Assembly: GCF_014764445.1 (NCBI RefSeq)
Contig: NZ_CP061721.1
Span: 3,472,001-3,536,000 of the forward strand
DNA from: Pseudarthrobacter sp. BIM B-2242
GTDB taxonomy: Bacteria > Actinomycetota > Actinomycetes > Actinomycetales > Micrococcaceae
DNA length: 64,000 nucleotides
Direction: 5' to 3'
The stretch's first letter is position 1, and the number at the start of each line of letters is the position of its first letter. Shown in pieces: positions 34,886 to 43,454 of this stretch. Under the pieces are notes generated by a model, which ran no database searches, was not told the origin of the DNA, and saw nothing but the letters and a program-made list of their open reading frames with translations. The position numbers were made by a program, and so were the translations under genes.

Positions 34886-36162
34886 GCTGCCACCTCCCCG
34901 GTGGACAGGCTCGCCGCATCCTGTCCGTCGCCGCCCAGCGTGTCTGCGTGGCGGGTCAGCCAGCCCTGCTTGTTCATGGTGGCGAAGGCGTACAGCTTGA
35001 TGGGGAGGGCAACGAGGATCACCGTGACCGCCAGAACGGGAAGGATCAGGATGTCCTTGGGATGCCTCCGCAGATGGGAGATGCCGCGGATACCCCGGCC
35101 CAGCAGCAGCCAACATACGGCCGCGGCCACGCCGAAGGGTGTGGGATCAAGCCGGTTGAAGATGAGGTAGAACATGGTCAGGCCCATGGTGAGGGGCGTG
35201 AGGATGATCTGCAGGACGGTCACCTTCGTCACGAACGGCACCCGCCAAAGCCATCCTTTGGCTGCCGCGGTGAGATAGCACCGGTACGAGTTCCGGCTCC
35301 AGCGGATGCGCTGCTTCATGAATGCCCGGAAGCTGGCGGGGAACATGGACAACGCGCGGGCCGAGGACTGGTGGACGGTTTTGTAGCCGGAGGCGAGCAC
35401 CAGCCACGTGAGCCGTCCGTCGTCGCCCGAGATGCACCGCCTGCCCATAAAGTATTCGTTCTCCAGGTGCTCGATCAGTCCCATCACGGCGCTGCGCCGG
35501 TAGACCGCTGTACGGCCCGAGATGCAGGGCACTGCACCCGCCCGGCCCATCGCCGGGACGTAATCGAGGTACCGGACGTTGACCAGCCAGTCCGCTATCC
35601 GCCGCCAGACACTCGTGTCCCGCTGGTACACGGTCTGATGGGTCCCCACACCCCCGACGGAGGGGTCAGCAAACGGCATCTGGACGTTCGCCAGCAGGCC
35701 AGGCTCCCACCAGGTGTCAGAATCTGTCAGCACCAGGATGTCGAACCGCGCCATCCGCATGCCAACGCCCAGCGCGGATCTCTTGCCGACGTGGTGGAAC
35801 AGGACCGGCCGGATTGTTTCGTCCGCCAGTGCGGTGATCCGGTGATAGGCGTCCAGATCCTCAACATCCAGGACCACGATGATCTCGTCCGGTTTTTGGG
35901 CCCGCCATGATTCCAACGCACTCATCAGGATCTCGGGATCCTCATGGAACGACGGGACCACCACCGACGTGGACGCCCTGAAATCCGTCACGATCGGTCC
36001 GGCACGGTGGGAGAGGACGAAGCGGTAAAGCCAGAGGCCCCAGACAATCACACCGGCGACGGCCAGCGGAAAGTAGGGCGAAATTTCGGCATAGAACTCG
36101 CTGACGCTGCCGCCGGTGAGGCTGCGAAAGGCATCATTGAAATCCAGGGGAAGGGGAGGCAT
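34882..36162 (-). CDS. Processive GT2 glycosyltransferase (Alg8/hyaluronan-synthase-like)
   Basis: Membrane polysaccharide synthase of 426 residues. One N-terminal membrane helix (about 31-50), a GT-A domain, then three to four C-terminal helices. The four processive signatures are visible: DVED (99-102), DSD (147-149), the acceptor-site GDDGR (246-250) and KQRIRW (283-288). This set is shared by hyaluronan, cellulose and alginate synthases. It heads an operon in which all steps but one overlap by 4 bp, with two beta-helix proteins and UDP-glucose dehydrogenase. A glucuronate-containing extracellular polymer is therefore the likely product. No separate c-di-GMP-binding PilZ domain is present. 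Confidence 0.93.
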   Translation of the reverse strand: MPPLPLDFNDAFRSLTGGSVSEFYAEISPYFPLAVAGVIVWGLWLYRFVLSHRAGPIVTDFRASTSVVVPSFHEDPEILMSALESWRAQKPDEIIVVLDVEDLDAYHRITALADETIRPVLFHHVGKRSALGVGMRMARFDILVLTDSDTWWEPGLLANVQMPFADPSVGGVGTHQTVYQRDTSVWRRIADWLVNVRYLDYVPAMGRAGAVPCISGRTAVYRRSAVMGLIEHLENEYFMGRRCISGDDGRLTWLVLASGYKTVHQSSARALSMFPASFRAFMKQRIRWSRNSYRCYLTAAAKGWLWRVPFVTKVTVLQIILTPLTMGLTMFYLIFNRLDPTPFGVAAAVCWLLLGRGIRGISHLRRHPKDILILPVLAVTVILVALPIKLYAFATMNKQGWLTRHADTLGGDGQDAASLSTGEVAA

Positions 36163-36475
36163 GAGCGGTCCTTCGCTGTTGCGGATGTCAGTGAGGGAAC
36201 TGCCGGGCGGATACGCCGGCGGTCAGTCCGGTCCGCCACATCGATTCGGGTGGCGGAAGCCCTGTATCTATCACCCCCACGGCGGGGGCCGGGCTGTTCA
36301 CTGCTGCCAACTCTCCGATGAGCCTTGTTATCGAGCATGCGGGAGCAGGTTCGTCCGCCGCCAGTATTCGCGCTACCCTAATTCACTTCGTGACTACCCG
36401 ACTTCCTTCGTCCGGGGTACTCGCGTTCTACACAGGTGATTACTGAGATTGTTTCCGGAAGGGGATTGGGACCTC
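36163..36475. other. 313-bp divergent intergenic region upstream of the exopolysaccharide operon
   Basis: No gene is seen. For the minus-strand operon it is a long leader or promoter region. Two stable hairpins stand out: CCGCCAC/GTGGCGG at 36233-36256 with a 10-nt loop, and a CCCCC/GGGGG hairpin around 36272-36288. I compared the minus strand with the c-di-GMP, c-di-AMP and cobalamin riboswitch patterns I know and saw no convincing match. The right half (36361-36450) is lower in GC and probably holds the promoter of the gene at 36476. Confidence 0.6.
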
Positions 36476-36853
36476 ATGGCCGTAGCGCGTCGTCGGATCG
36501 GCATCGAAGAAGGGAAGGCGGCGCTCGCCGCGTGGCGGGAAGCCGCCGCCACGCCGTCGGACGCCCCGCTCCCCCGCAGCGTCACCGCTACGGCCGTGCG
36601 GTACACGCTGGAGGAAGTTACGGCCCGCGCCCCCGGCAACTCGGTGGAGGTCAGGGTGCCTCCGTTCGGCGTCACCCAGTGCGTCGAGGGGCCGCGGCAC
36701 ACGCGCGGCACCCCGCCGAATGTGATCGAGTGCGACGCCGTCACCTGGCTCTCGTTGATAACGGGCCAGTTGACGTGGTCGGACGCAGTGGCCGCGCACC
36801 GGGTGGCCGCGTCAGGACTCCGGGCGGACCTCTCAGCCCTGCTGCCGCTGTAG
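36476..36853 (+). CDS. Sterol carrier family protein (SCP-like)
   Basis: A 125-residue cytoplasmic protein resembling the small actinobacterial 'sterol carrier family' proteins, related to the C-terminal domain of mycothiol-dependent maleylpyruvate isomerases. Characteristic parts are [40 protein letters not shown] and [20 protein letters not shown]. No catalytic residues are known and the ligand is undefined. ATG at 36476 is used; an upstream TTG at 36449 is possible but gives residues unlike the family. It converges on the alcohol dehydrogenase gene with 12 bp between stops. Confidence 0.8.
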   Translation: MAVARRRIGIEEGKAALAAWREAAATPSDAPLPRSVTATAVRYTLEEVTARAPGNSVEVRVPPFGVTQCVEGPRHTRGTPPNVIECDAVTWLSLITGQLTWSDAVAAHRVAASGLRADLSALLPL

Positions 36854-36865
36854 GGGCTTCGGGGA

Positions 36866-38047
36866 CTACTTCCCGGGGTTGAGGACCACCTTGATGCAGC
36901 CGTCCTCTTTCTTCTGGAACTTCTCGTACAGGGCGGGCGCACCGTCCAGGCCGGAGCGGTGAGTGACCAGGTCCATCACGCCCAGCGGATCAGCGTCGTC
37001 CTCCACGAGCGGAAGCAGGTCATCAGTCCAGCGGCGCACATTGCACTGCCCCATCCGGACCTGGATCTGTTTGTCGAACATGGTCAGCAACGGCATGGGA
37101 CTGGCCTGGCCACCGTACACTCCGCTCAGCGAGACCGTCCCGCCGCGCCGCACGGCGTCAATGGAGGTGTGCAGCGCAGCCAGCCGGTCCACCCCGGCCG
37201 TCTCCATTGCCTTTTGCGCCAGCTTGTCCGGCAGCAGCCCGAGTGCCTGGTGCGCGAAGCCTGCCACCGGGGAACCGTGGGCTTCCATGCCCACGGCGTC
37301 CACTACTGCGTCCGGTCCACGCCCGCCAGTCATCTCCCGCAGTTCGTCCGCAACATTCTTGCTGTAATCGATGGTCTCCACGCCGTGCCGCCCTGCCATG
37401 GCGCGGCGCTCAGCCACCGGATCCACGCCGATGACCCGGAGCCCGCGGTGGACACCGATCCGGCCGGCGAACTGGCCCACGGGCCCCAGCCCGAATACCG
37501 CCAACGTGCCACCTGGCGCCACATCCGCGTACTCCACTGCCTGCCAGGCCGTGGGAAGGATGTCGGAGAGGAACAGGTACCGCTCATCGGGCAGGTCCAT
37601 TCCCACCTTCACCGGACCGTAGTCTGCGTGTGGCACACGCAGGAATTCGGCCTGCCCGCCCGGGACGGACCCATAAAGCTCCGAGTAGCCAAAGAGGGCG
37701 GCGCCCGATCCCTTATCCCGGACCTGCGTGGTTTCGCACTGGGACTGGAGCCCCTGCGAACACATGTAGCAATGACCGCAGGCAATGTTAAAAGGGACCA
37801 CCACCCGGTCGCCTTTGCGCAGGTTGGTGACGGCACGTCCGACATCCTCCACGATGCCCATGGGTTCGTGTCCGATCACGTCCCCCTTGTGCATGTACGG
37901 GCCGAGAACCTCATAGAGGTGCAGGTCCGATCCGCAGATTGCCGTGGACGTGATCCGCACGATCGCGTCGGTCGGTTCCTGGATCACGGGGTCCGGGACG
38001 TTTTCCACCCTGACTGAGCGCTTGCCTTGCCACGTGAGTGCCTTCAT
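36866..38047 (-). CDS. Zinc-dependent alcohol dehydrogenase (FDH-like MDR family)
   Basis: A 393-residue medium-chain dehydrogenase resembling the glutathione-independent formaldehyde dehydrogenase-like group. Catalytic zinc ligands appear in TAICGSDLH and GHEPMGIVEDVG. The structural zinc lobe ACGHCYMCSQGLQSQC has four Cys. The nucleotide fold is LAVFGLGPVGQFAGRIGVHR with an acidic residue at the strand end (GVDPVAERR), favouring NAD. A long insert between the zinc lobe and the Rossmann fold, and PGGQAEFLRVPHADYG, are typical of this subgroup. Real substrates are unknown; these enzymes act on varied alcohols or aldehydes. The gene stands alone. Confidence 0.92.
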   Translation of the reverse strand: MKALTWQGKRSVRVENVPDPVIQEPTDAIVRITSTAICGSDLHLYEVLGPYMHKGDVIGHEPMGIVEDVGRAVTNLRKGDRVVVPFNIACGHCYMCSQGLQSQCETTQVRDKGSGAALFGYSELYGSVPGGQAEFLRVPHADYGPVKVGMDLPDERYLFLSDILPTAWQAVEYADVAPGGTLAVFGLGPVGQFAGRIGVHRGLRVIGVDPVAERRAMAGRHGVETIDYSKNVADELREMTGGRGPDAVVDAVGMEAHGSPVAGFAHQALGLLPDKLAQKAMETAGVDRLAALHTSIDAVRRGGTVSLSGVYGGQASPMPLLTMFDKQIQVRMGQCNVRRWTDDLLPLVEDDADPLGVMDLVTHRSGLDGAPALYEKFQKKEDGCIKVVLNPGK

Positions 38048-38227
38048 GGTCTGCCTTTCTGTCGGATCCGGCGAATGTGCGTCCTTCGACGCTAACGAAT
38101 TGTCGCGAAAAAAGTAAGCAGGCTGACTAATTTCCTGTGAAGACCGGCGATTCCTTGTGAAGGCCCGGGACGGCCTCTAGCGTAGGGAAGGTCAGATGTG
38201 ACCCACCGACAGTGAGGAGGCGCCGCC

Positions 38228-38437
38228 ATGGCGCTGCACCAGCCGGAACCCGTAGAGATCTCCACCCGGATGCGTCCCGGGGAATGGACAGATGCCACCC
38301 TGGCCGAACTGGTCGCCAGCTACCGCGCCAAAATCATGGACATGGGCGCTTCGGCTTCGGAAGTGGTGGAGGAGATCGAGAAGAACGACGACGGCTCGGT
38401 CAAGGTGAACGTTTCGTGGGTCAAGCCGGCGCTTTAG
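38228..38437 (+). CDS. Small hypothetical protein, 69 aa
   Basis: Unrecognised 69-residue hydrophilic protein with a strong ribosome site (GAGGAGG about 7 nt before the ATG). It shows an amphipathic helical middle (LAELVASYRAKIMDMGASAS) and a beta-like end (DDGSVKVNVSWVKPAL). No signal peptide or membrane segment. GC-rich third positions and the ribosome site support that it is real. Its stop overlaps by 4 bp the stop of the convergent HAD gene. The 180 bp before it, back to the alcohol dehydrogenase, include a lower-GC stretch around 38095-38140 that may hold both promoters. Confidence 0.75.
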   Translation: MALHQPEPVEISTRMRPGEWTDATLAELVASYRAKIMDMGASASEVVEEIEKNDDGSVKVNVSWVKPAL

Positions 38438-39147
38438 GTTTCCAGCCCGAGCAGCCTGCCGATGGCACTCTGCTGGAGATTGTCGAGTAGGTCACGGGGG
38501 CCGGCATAAACCTCGGCGGCCCCCGCATCAAGGAGTTCAGCGGCGCTCCTGCCGCCACAGGTGACGCCGATGGACGGCATTCCCAGTGCAGCGGCGGCTT
38601 TCATGTCCCACACCGCGTCGCCGACAAACACGGCCGCGGCAGCCGGCACCCGAACGGCCTCCAGCGCCGCGACAAGAATGTCCGGAGCCGGCTTGCTTTC
38701 CTTCGCGTCATTGGCGCTGGTGGCCGCATGGATAAAAGCGTCCGCGGCAAGCGCCTTGCGGCTGGCAGCCAGGTCCTGGTTCCGCGCGGATGAAGCCAGG
38801 GCGACGGCGAGTCCCCCGGCGTGGCACTGGGCAAGCAGCTCTTTGGCGCCGTCGAACGGGCGCAGTGATGGCCAGCTGCTGGCGAAAATCGCCGCGTGGC
38901 TGGCCATGATGTCTGCGTCGGCACCCTTGTCGCGGCTGCCGGGAAGGAGGCTGTCCACCAAGCGGTCGCCACCCATTCCCACGTGCCAGTGGATGGCAGC
39001 CATGGGGACGTCATACCCGCGCTGGCGGAACGCCTGCCACCACGCGAGGGTGTGGACGTACGCGGAATCCACCAGCGTCCCGTCAACATCGAAAAGCACG
39101 GCGCCCCGCCACCAGGCTGCCGGGCCATGACTCTGCGGGACCATCAC
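38434..39147 (-). CDS. HAD-superfamily phosphatase (phosphoglycolate phosphatase-like)
   Basis: A 237-residue HAD hydrolase of subfamily IA. Motif I is VLFDVDGTLVDSAYVHTLAW with the nucleophile and acid/base Asp pair; an alpha-helical cap follows; motif II is ALASSARN, motif III Lys lies in DAKESKPAPDIL, and motif IV is AVFVGDAVWDMKAAAALGM. Likely dephosphorylates a small phosphorylated metabolite or sugar phosphate. The start is either GTG 39147 or ATG 39144; both overlap the stop of the preceding YegP-like gene, so translation is coupled. Confidence 0.92.
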   Translation of the reverse strand: MMVPQSHGPAAWWRGAVLFDVDGTLVDSAYVHTLAWWQAFRQRGYDVPMAAIHWHVGMGGDRLVDSLLPGSRDKGADADIMASHAAIFASSWPSLRPFDGAKELLAQCHAGGLAVALASSARNQDLAASRKALAADAFIHAATSANDAKESKPAPDILVAALEAVRVPAAAAVFVGDAVWDMKAAAALGMPSIGVTCGGRSAAELLDAGAAEVYAGPRDLLDNLQQSAIGRLLGLET

Positions 39148-39437
39148 CCGACTGTTGCGCGCGGGGTCTTGGAAGCCTTCCGGGCCCGGGGTTCCAGGCT
39201 GTCCTTTGGAGCCGACACGGTGCGGCTCTTACCCCGGATGACCCCGCCGGCCCCGTTGTTGCTGCAGTCCTTGATCAAGCCCGTACCGGCGATCTCGCGC
39301 GCCATGGCGACGCCGGCGACGGCGGCCCGCTTGGTTGGAAACGTCACCGAGATTGCCATCAGGCTTCCTGAGCCGTCCAGCATCCGCACTCTGTAGCCGC
39401 CGTCAGGCGCATCCACCAGCTCAAAATGTCCGGCCAT
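39144..39437 (-). CDS. DUF1508/YegP-like small protein
   Basis: A 97-residue protein with a YegP/DUF1508-like fold: FELVDAPDGGYRVRMLDGSG with the strand-turn-strand start, and VAGVAMAREIAGTGLIKDCS where the family helix lies. Family members are small proteins of unknown role. The tail from about residue 65 is basic (VIRGKSRTVSAPKDSLEPRA), so nucleic-acid contact is possible. ATG at 39437 has GAGGGG 8 nt upstream and is preferred to GTG at 39446. Upstream, 39501-39514 is a perfect palindrome, GTAAGT-CT-ACTTAC, that could be an operator. Confidence 0.75.
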   Translation of the reverse strand: MAGHFELVDAPDGGYRVRMLDGSGSLMAISVTFPTKRAAVAGVAMAREIAGTGLIKDCSNNGAGGVIRGKSRTVSAPKDSLEPRARKASKTPRATVG

Positions 39438-39554
39438 TCCTACCACCCCTCGTTCAGTCGCGGTGGCGTGCCGTGTCTACGGGCACTCCGCGAGTATTTA
39501 GTAAGTCTACTTACCTCTTCCGTGGAGTTGAAGTGCGCACCGCCCACCGGGCCG

Positions 39555-41366
39555 TTACTGCCCTACCCTTTCGGACTCAGGCGGAATAGGGGTATCACTT
39601 CGCCGGACCGTGTCCTGATGCAGTTCGAGGGCGCTTGTCACGAGCGCGAAGTGGCTGAAAGCCTGGGGGGTGTTACCCAGTTGCCGCCCCGCCTCCACGG
39701 CCCACTCCTCACTGAGCAGGCCCACATCGTTGCGCAGTTCCAGCAGCCGTTCGAAGAGGACGGTGGCTTCCTGGCTGCGCCCGGCCCCCAGGAGCGCCTC
39801 CACAAGCCAGAAGGAGCAGGCCAGGAACACACCTTCGTCCCCCGGCAGCCCGTCGTCGCTGTCGGCAGGGCGGTAGCGCAGCACGAATCCGTCCTCGGTC
39901 AGCTCCCGCTGGATGGCCTCGATGGTTCCCACCACGCGGGGGTCATCCGGCGGCAGGAACCCGACCCGCGGAATCAGCAGCAGGCTGGCGTCGAGTTCGG
40001 GCCGTCCGTAGGACTGCACAAAAGTGTTCCGGACGGGGTCGTAGCCGTTGGCCATGACCTCAGCATGGATAGCGTCCCGAAGGGCCTCCCACCGTTCCAC
40101 CGGTCCCGGCAGGCCGAAGTCACGCACGCCCTTGACCATGCGGTCCGCCGCCACCCAGGCCATCACCTTGGAGTGCGTGAAATGGCGGCGTGGTCCACGC
40201 ATCTCCCAGAGCCCGTTGTCCGGCCGGTCCCATACGGTTTCCAGATGCTGCATCAGGGCAACCTGCAGATCCCAGGACTCATCAGTGTGTTTCAGCAGCG
40301 AGTTCCGCGTCAGGGCCAGGCAGTCAAGCACCTCGCCCCAAACGTCCAGCTGAAGCTGCTCGGCGGCACCGTTACCGGTCCGCACCGGCTTGGAATTCTC
40401 GTAGCCGGCCAGCCAGGGCAGCTCCAGTTCCGGCATCCTCCTTTCGCCATGGATCCCGTACATGATCTGCAGATCAGCCGGGTCACCCGCCACAGCGCGG
40501 AGCAGCCAGTCCCGCCACGCGGCAGCCTCCGCTGTGTAGCCCGCTGCCAGCAGCGCCTGAAGCGTCAACGTGGCATCCCGCAGCCAGCAGTAGCGGTAGT
40601 CCCAGTTACGGGGACCCCCGAGTTGTTCCGGAAGCGAGGTGGTCACGGCGGCAACGATGCCGCCGGTGGGCGCATACGTCAGGGCTTTCAACGTCACCAG
40701 GGACCGGAGCACGGCGTCCTGGTACTTTCCCTTGACGGTGCACTGGGAAGCCCAGCCGCGCCAATAGGCCAGGGTTGTGCCCAACACGTGCTCCGCGTCC
40801 ACCGTGTTGGGCCGGGGAACGTGGCTGGGCGCCCACGTCAGGACAAAGGGAACCCGCTCCCCCTCCTTGACCGTGAAGTCACTGATCGAGTGCATGTTTT
40901 CGCTGTGGAGGGGTGCCGGGGTGACGAAGTAGACGGCATCCGGACCGGCGATGGCGTGCAGGCCGTGCTTGTCTTTCCGCACCCAGGGCATGATGTGCCC
41001 GTAGTCGAACCGCAGGGCCAGTTCGCTGTGCATCCTCACGCTTCCGGTGACGCCTTCGACAATCCTCACGATGTCCGCCACTTCGTCACGCGGGGGCATA
41101 AAGTCGATCACCCTGACGGTGCCGTCGGGGGTTTCCCATTCCGTTTCGAGGACCAGCGTGCCCTCTTTGTAGCCGCGTCTGGTGCAGGTGCCGCCACCCT
41201 CGGGTGCCAGCAGCCAGCGCCCGGACTCGGGCGTATCAACCAGCGCGCTGAAACAGGCCGGTGAGTCGAAGCGGGGCAGGCAGAGCCAGTCGATGGAGCC
41301 TTCTGTGCTGACCAGGGCGCCGGTGTGAAGGTCCCCAACAACTGCATAATCCTCGATGAGCGCCAT
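39555..41366 (-). CDS. GH15 glucoamylase/trehalase-like hydrolase
   Basis: A 603-residue protein of the bacterial GH15 type, in which several actinobacterial members are alpha,alpha-trehalases. The N-terminal beta-sandwich starts MALIEDYAVVGDLHTGALVS and has GSIDWLCLPRFDSPACFSAL; the (alpha/alpha)6 barrel has RNWDYRYCWLRDATLTLQAL, NGAAEQLQLDVWGEVLDCLA and FLACSFWLVEALLGAGR with conserved acidic residues. No signal peptide, so it acts in the cytoplasm. ATG at 41366 matches the family N-terminus; the upstream in-frame extension has no support. Substrate (trehalose, maltodextrin or glycoside) cannot be fixed from sequence. Confidence 0.92.
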   Translation of the reverse strand: MALIEDYAVVGDLHTGALVSTEGSIDWLCLPRFDSPACFSALVDTPESGRWLLAPEGGGTCTRRGYKEGTLVLETEWETPDGTVRVIDFMPPRDEVADIVRIVEGVTGSVRMHSELALRFDYGHIMPWVRKDKHGLHAIAGPDAVYFVTPAPLHSENMHSISDFTVKEGERVPFVLTWAPSHVPRPNTVDAEHVLGTTLAYWRGWASQCTVKGKYQDAVLRSLVTLKALTYAPTGGIVAAVTTSLPEQLGGPRNWDYRYCWLRDATLTLQALLAAGYTAEAAAWRDWLLRAVAGDPADLQIMYGIHGERRMPELELPWLAGYENSKPVRTGNGAAEQLQLDVWGEVLDCLALTRNSLLKHTDESWDLQVALMQHLETVWDRPDNGLWEMRGPRRHFTHSKVMAWVAADRMVKGVRDFGLPGPVERWEALRDAIHAEVMANGYDPVRNTFVQSYGRPELDASLLLIPRVGFLPPDDPRVVGTIEAIQRELTEDGFVLRYRPADSDDGLPGDEGVFLACSFWLVEALLGAGRSQEATVLFERLLELRNDVGLLSEEWAVEAGRQLGNTPQAFSHFALVTSALELHQDTVRRSDTPIPPESERVGQ

Positions 41367-41495
41367 GACCTTACACTGCCACAACGATGCCCTGTGCAGG
41401 GGAAAACGCAGCGAAACCCTGCGGGGAAACACCCGCGCCCAATCCGGCACAGTAGCCTGAAGGCAAGGCCAGTCCCCGAAGACACCGGAGGCATC

Positions 41496-41528
41496 ATGAC
41501 CCACCCCGCATGCCCGGACGGCTGCTGA
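41496..41528 (+). CDS. Possible leader peptide before the DUF72 gene, 10 aa
   Basis: ATG at 41496 has GGAGG 4 nt upstream, the best ribosome site in the region, but opens a frame of only ten codons (MTHPACPDGC) ending in TGA at 41526-41528. The DUF72 GTG start follows 2 bp later. This could be a translated leader that passes ribosomes to DUF72. It could equally mean that the annotated base sequence has a small indel here. Confidence 0.35.
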   Translation: MTHPACPDGC

Positions 41529-41530
41529 CC

Positions 41531-42262
41531 GTGGCGATCCATATCGGCACCTCCGGCTGGAGTTACGACCATTGGGACGGTGTGCTGTACCCGCCGGGCC
41601 TCCCCGCCCGGGACAGGCTGCAGCATTACGTTGCCCGGTTCAGCACCGTCGAACTGAACGCCAGCTTTTACCGCTGGCCAAGGGATACCTCCTTCGCCAG
41701 CTGGCGTCGCCGGCTCCCGGACGGATTCGCGATGTCCGTCAAGGCTCCCCGCGGCCTGACGCACGGCAAAAAGCTTTACGCGCCTGAAGTGTGGCTGGAG
41801 CGGATAGCGCGGTGCTGGCACGAACTGGGCGACAAACGGGCAGTCCTGCTGGTTCAGCTTCCGCCGCAGATGGAGCGCGATGATGCCCGGCTGGACTACT
41901 TCCTCGCCGCCGTGCCCTGGTGGATCCGCGTGACCGTCGAGTTCCGGCATTCCAGCTGGGACCATCCTGACGTCTACTCCCTGCTGGAGCGGCACGGAGC
42001 CGCATACTGCATCATGAGCGGCGCCAACCTCCCGTGCATTCTGCGCGCCACGGCACCGTTCGTCTACATCCGCCTTCACGGCCCTGACCATGAGCATCTG
42101 TATGGCGGTTCCTACTCTGACGCGGACCTTCAGTGGTGGGCGGACCGCATCCGGGAATGGTCGGCGTCCGGCCTGGACGTGTACGCCTATTTCAACAACG
42201 ACGGCGGCGGGAATGCGGTGCGGAACGCCGAAACCCTGCGGTGGTTCGTGGGGGCCGGCTGA
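41531..42262 (+). CDS. DUF72 family protein
   Basis: A 243-residue TIM-barrel protein of the DUF72 (YecE) family, widely conserved and without an assigned reaction. The family start IHIGTSGWSYDHWDGVLYPP, ARFSTVELNASFYRWPRDTS, MSVKAPRGLTHGKKL, VEFRHSSWDHPDVYSLLERH, YIRLHGPDHEHLYGGSYSD and the late DVYAYFNNDGGGNAVRNA are all present. GTG at 41531 gives the family N-terminus; ATG at 41510 in the same frame would add seven residues but has no ribosome site. A ten-codon reading frame precedes it. Confidence 0.88.
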   Translation: MAIHIGTSGWSYDHWDGVLYPPGLPARDRLQHYVARFSTVELNASFYRWPRDTSFASWRRRLPDGFAMSVKAPRGLTHGKKLYAPEVWLERIARCWHELGDKRAVLLVQLPPQMERDDARLDYFLAAVPWWIRVTVEFRHSSWDHPDVYSLLERHGAAYCIMSGANLPCILRATAPFVYIRLHGPDHEHLYGGSYSDADLQWWADRIREWSASGLDVYAYFNNDGGGNAVRNAETLRWFVGAG

Positions 42263-42334
42263 CGTCACGTACGACGGCGGCACCGCCGCACGTGCCGGCG
42301 CGGCGGTGCGCTGTGGCAGAGTGGAGGCATGGAC

Positions 42335-43414
42335 ATGGCTCCTCAGAATTCATCCCGGAACACTCCGCACCAGGCTCCGCTGTCCGGCACGCAGCTATTC
42401 CGCCTGGCTCACCGGATTTCAGACACGGTCAATTCCACGCGCATCCGCCTCGCGGGACGCTGGAATTTTTCCCCGCAGACTATCGGCTACCAGGGCTACG
42501 GATCATCCACCGGGTGGGTGCGGGTTCTTGGCCGGGTCCTGCTGACAAAGAAGCCGGTCCCCGGCAGCCCGGCCGCCCATGCGGCCCTCAACGGCACCCA
42601 GAACGTCCGCGGCTGGCGGGCCTTCACCAGCGTTCCCCTCCAGCACACCGAGGTGGAAATCACCATCGGCGGCGTGTCCACGCGGGTCAAGGCAGACCGC
42701 GGCGGGCTGATCGACACGGTAGTAGACGTAAAACTGTCCCCCGGGTGGCATACGGCTGTCCTGCAGGCGGACGGGACCGAGCCGGTGGAGACCCTGATTC
42801 AGGTGATCGGTGAGGACGCGAAGTTCGGCATCGTCTCCGACATTGACGACACCGTCATGGTGACTGCCTTGCCGAGGCCGTTCCTGGCCCTGTGGAACAC
42901 GTTTGTGCTCAGTGAGCGGGCACGCATGGCCACGCCGGGGATGGCTGTCCTGCTGGACCGGCTCACCATAGAACACCCGGAAGCCCCCGTCATTTACCTC
43001 TCCACCGGCCCGTGGAACGCGGCGCCCACGCTCAAACGGTTCCTGGGCCGGAACATGTATCCCGCCGGCGCCCTGCTCCTCACCGACTGGGGCCTCACGC
43101 AGGACCGCTGGTTCCGCAGCGGACAGGAGCACAAGCACCGGAATCTGGAACGCCTTGCCAAGGAGTTCCCGGACATGCGCTGGCTGCTGATCGGCGACAA
43201 CGGCCAGCACGACGAGCAGATCTACTCAGGTTTTGCCCAGGACCATGGGGACAAGGTGGCCGCCATCGCCATCCGGCAGCTCTCCGTCAGCGAGTCCGTG
43301 TTTGCCGGCGGCCACTCCGAGGACGGCGACCACACCGCCTCGGCAGTGCCCTGGATCTATTCGACGGACGGTGCCGGGATGGCCAAACAGCTCAAGGTCC
43401 TGGACCTGCTCTAG
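42335..43414 (+). CDS. App1-type phosphatase (DUF2183)
   Basis: A 359-residue protein with a C-terminal App1 catalytic domain, a HAD-like phosphatase domain known from yeast phosphatidate phosphatase App1. The key motif is GIVSDIDDTVMVTALPR with the DXDXT nucleophile; ALLLTDWGLTQDRWFRSGQE and WLLIGDNGQHDEQIY supply further motifs. The N-terminal 170 residues form a beta-rich domain. ATG at 42335 has GGAGG 7 nt upstream and is preferred to the ATG at 42329. A hairpin, CTAGGTGT/ACATCTAG at 43411-43433, overlaps the stop codon and may be a weak terminator shared with the convergent beta-glucosidase gene. Confidence 0.9.
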   Translation: MAPQNSSRNTPHQAPLSGTQLFRLAHRISDTVNSTRIRLAGRWNFSPQTIGYQGYGSSTGWVRVLGRVLLTKKPVPGSPAAHAALNGTQNVRGWRAFTSVPLQHTEVEITIGGVSTRVKADRGGLIDTVVDVKLSPGWHTAVLQADGTEPVETLIQVIGEDAKFGIVSDIDDTVMVTALPRPFLALWNTFVLSERARMATPGMAVLLDRLTIEHPEAPVIYLSTGPWNAAPTLKRFLGRNMYPAGALLLTDWGLTQDRWFRSGQEHKHRNLERLAKEFPDMRWLLIGDNGQHDEQIYSGFAQDHGDKVAAIAIRQLSVSESVFAGGHSEDGDHTASAVPWIYSTDGAGMAKQLKVLDLL

Positions 43415-43454
43415 GTGTAATTCCCACATCTAGGGCCCATCAGCACCGCATCAG

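Noticed and set aside
36163..36475. c-di-GMP or c-di-AMP riboswitch before the exopolysaccharide operon
   Set aside because: Short resemblances such as GGGGTGA and CCCGAAT occur, but the conserved core elements do not follow in order.
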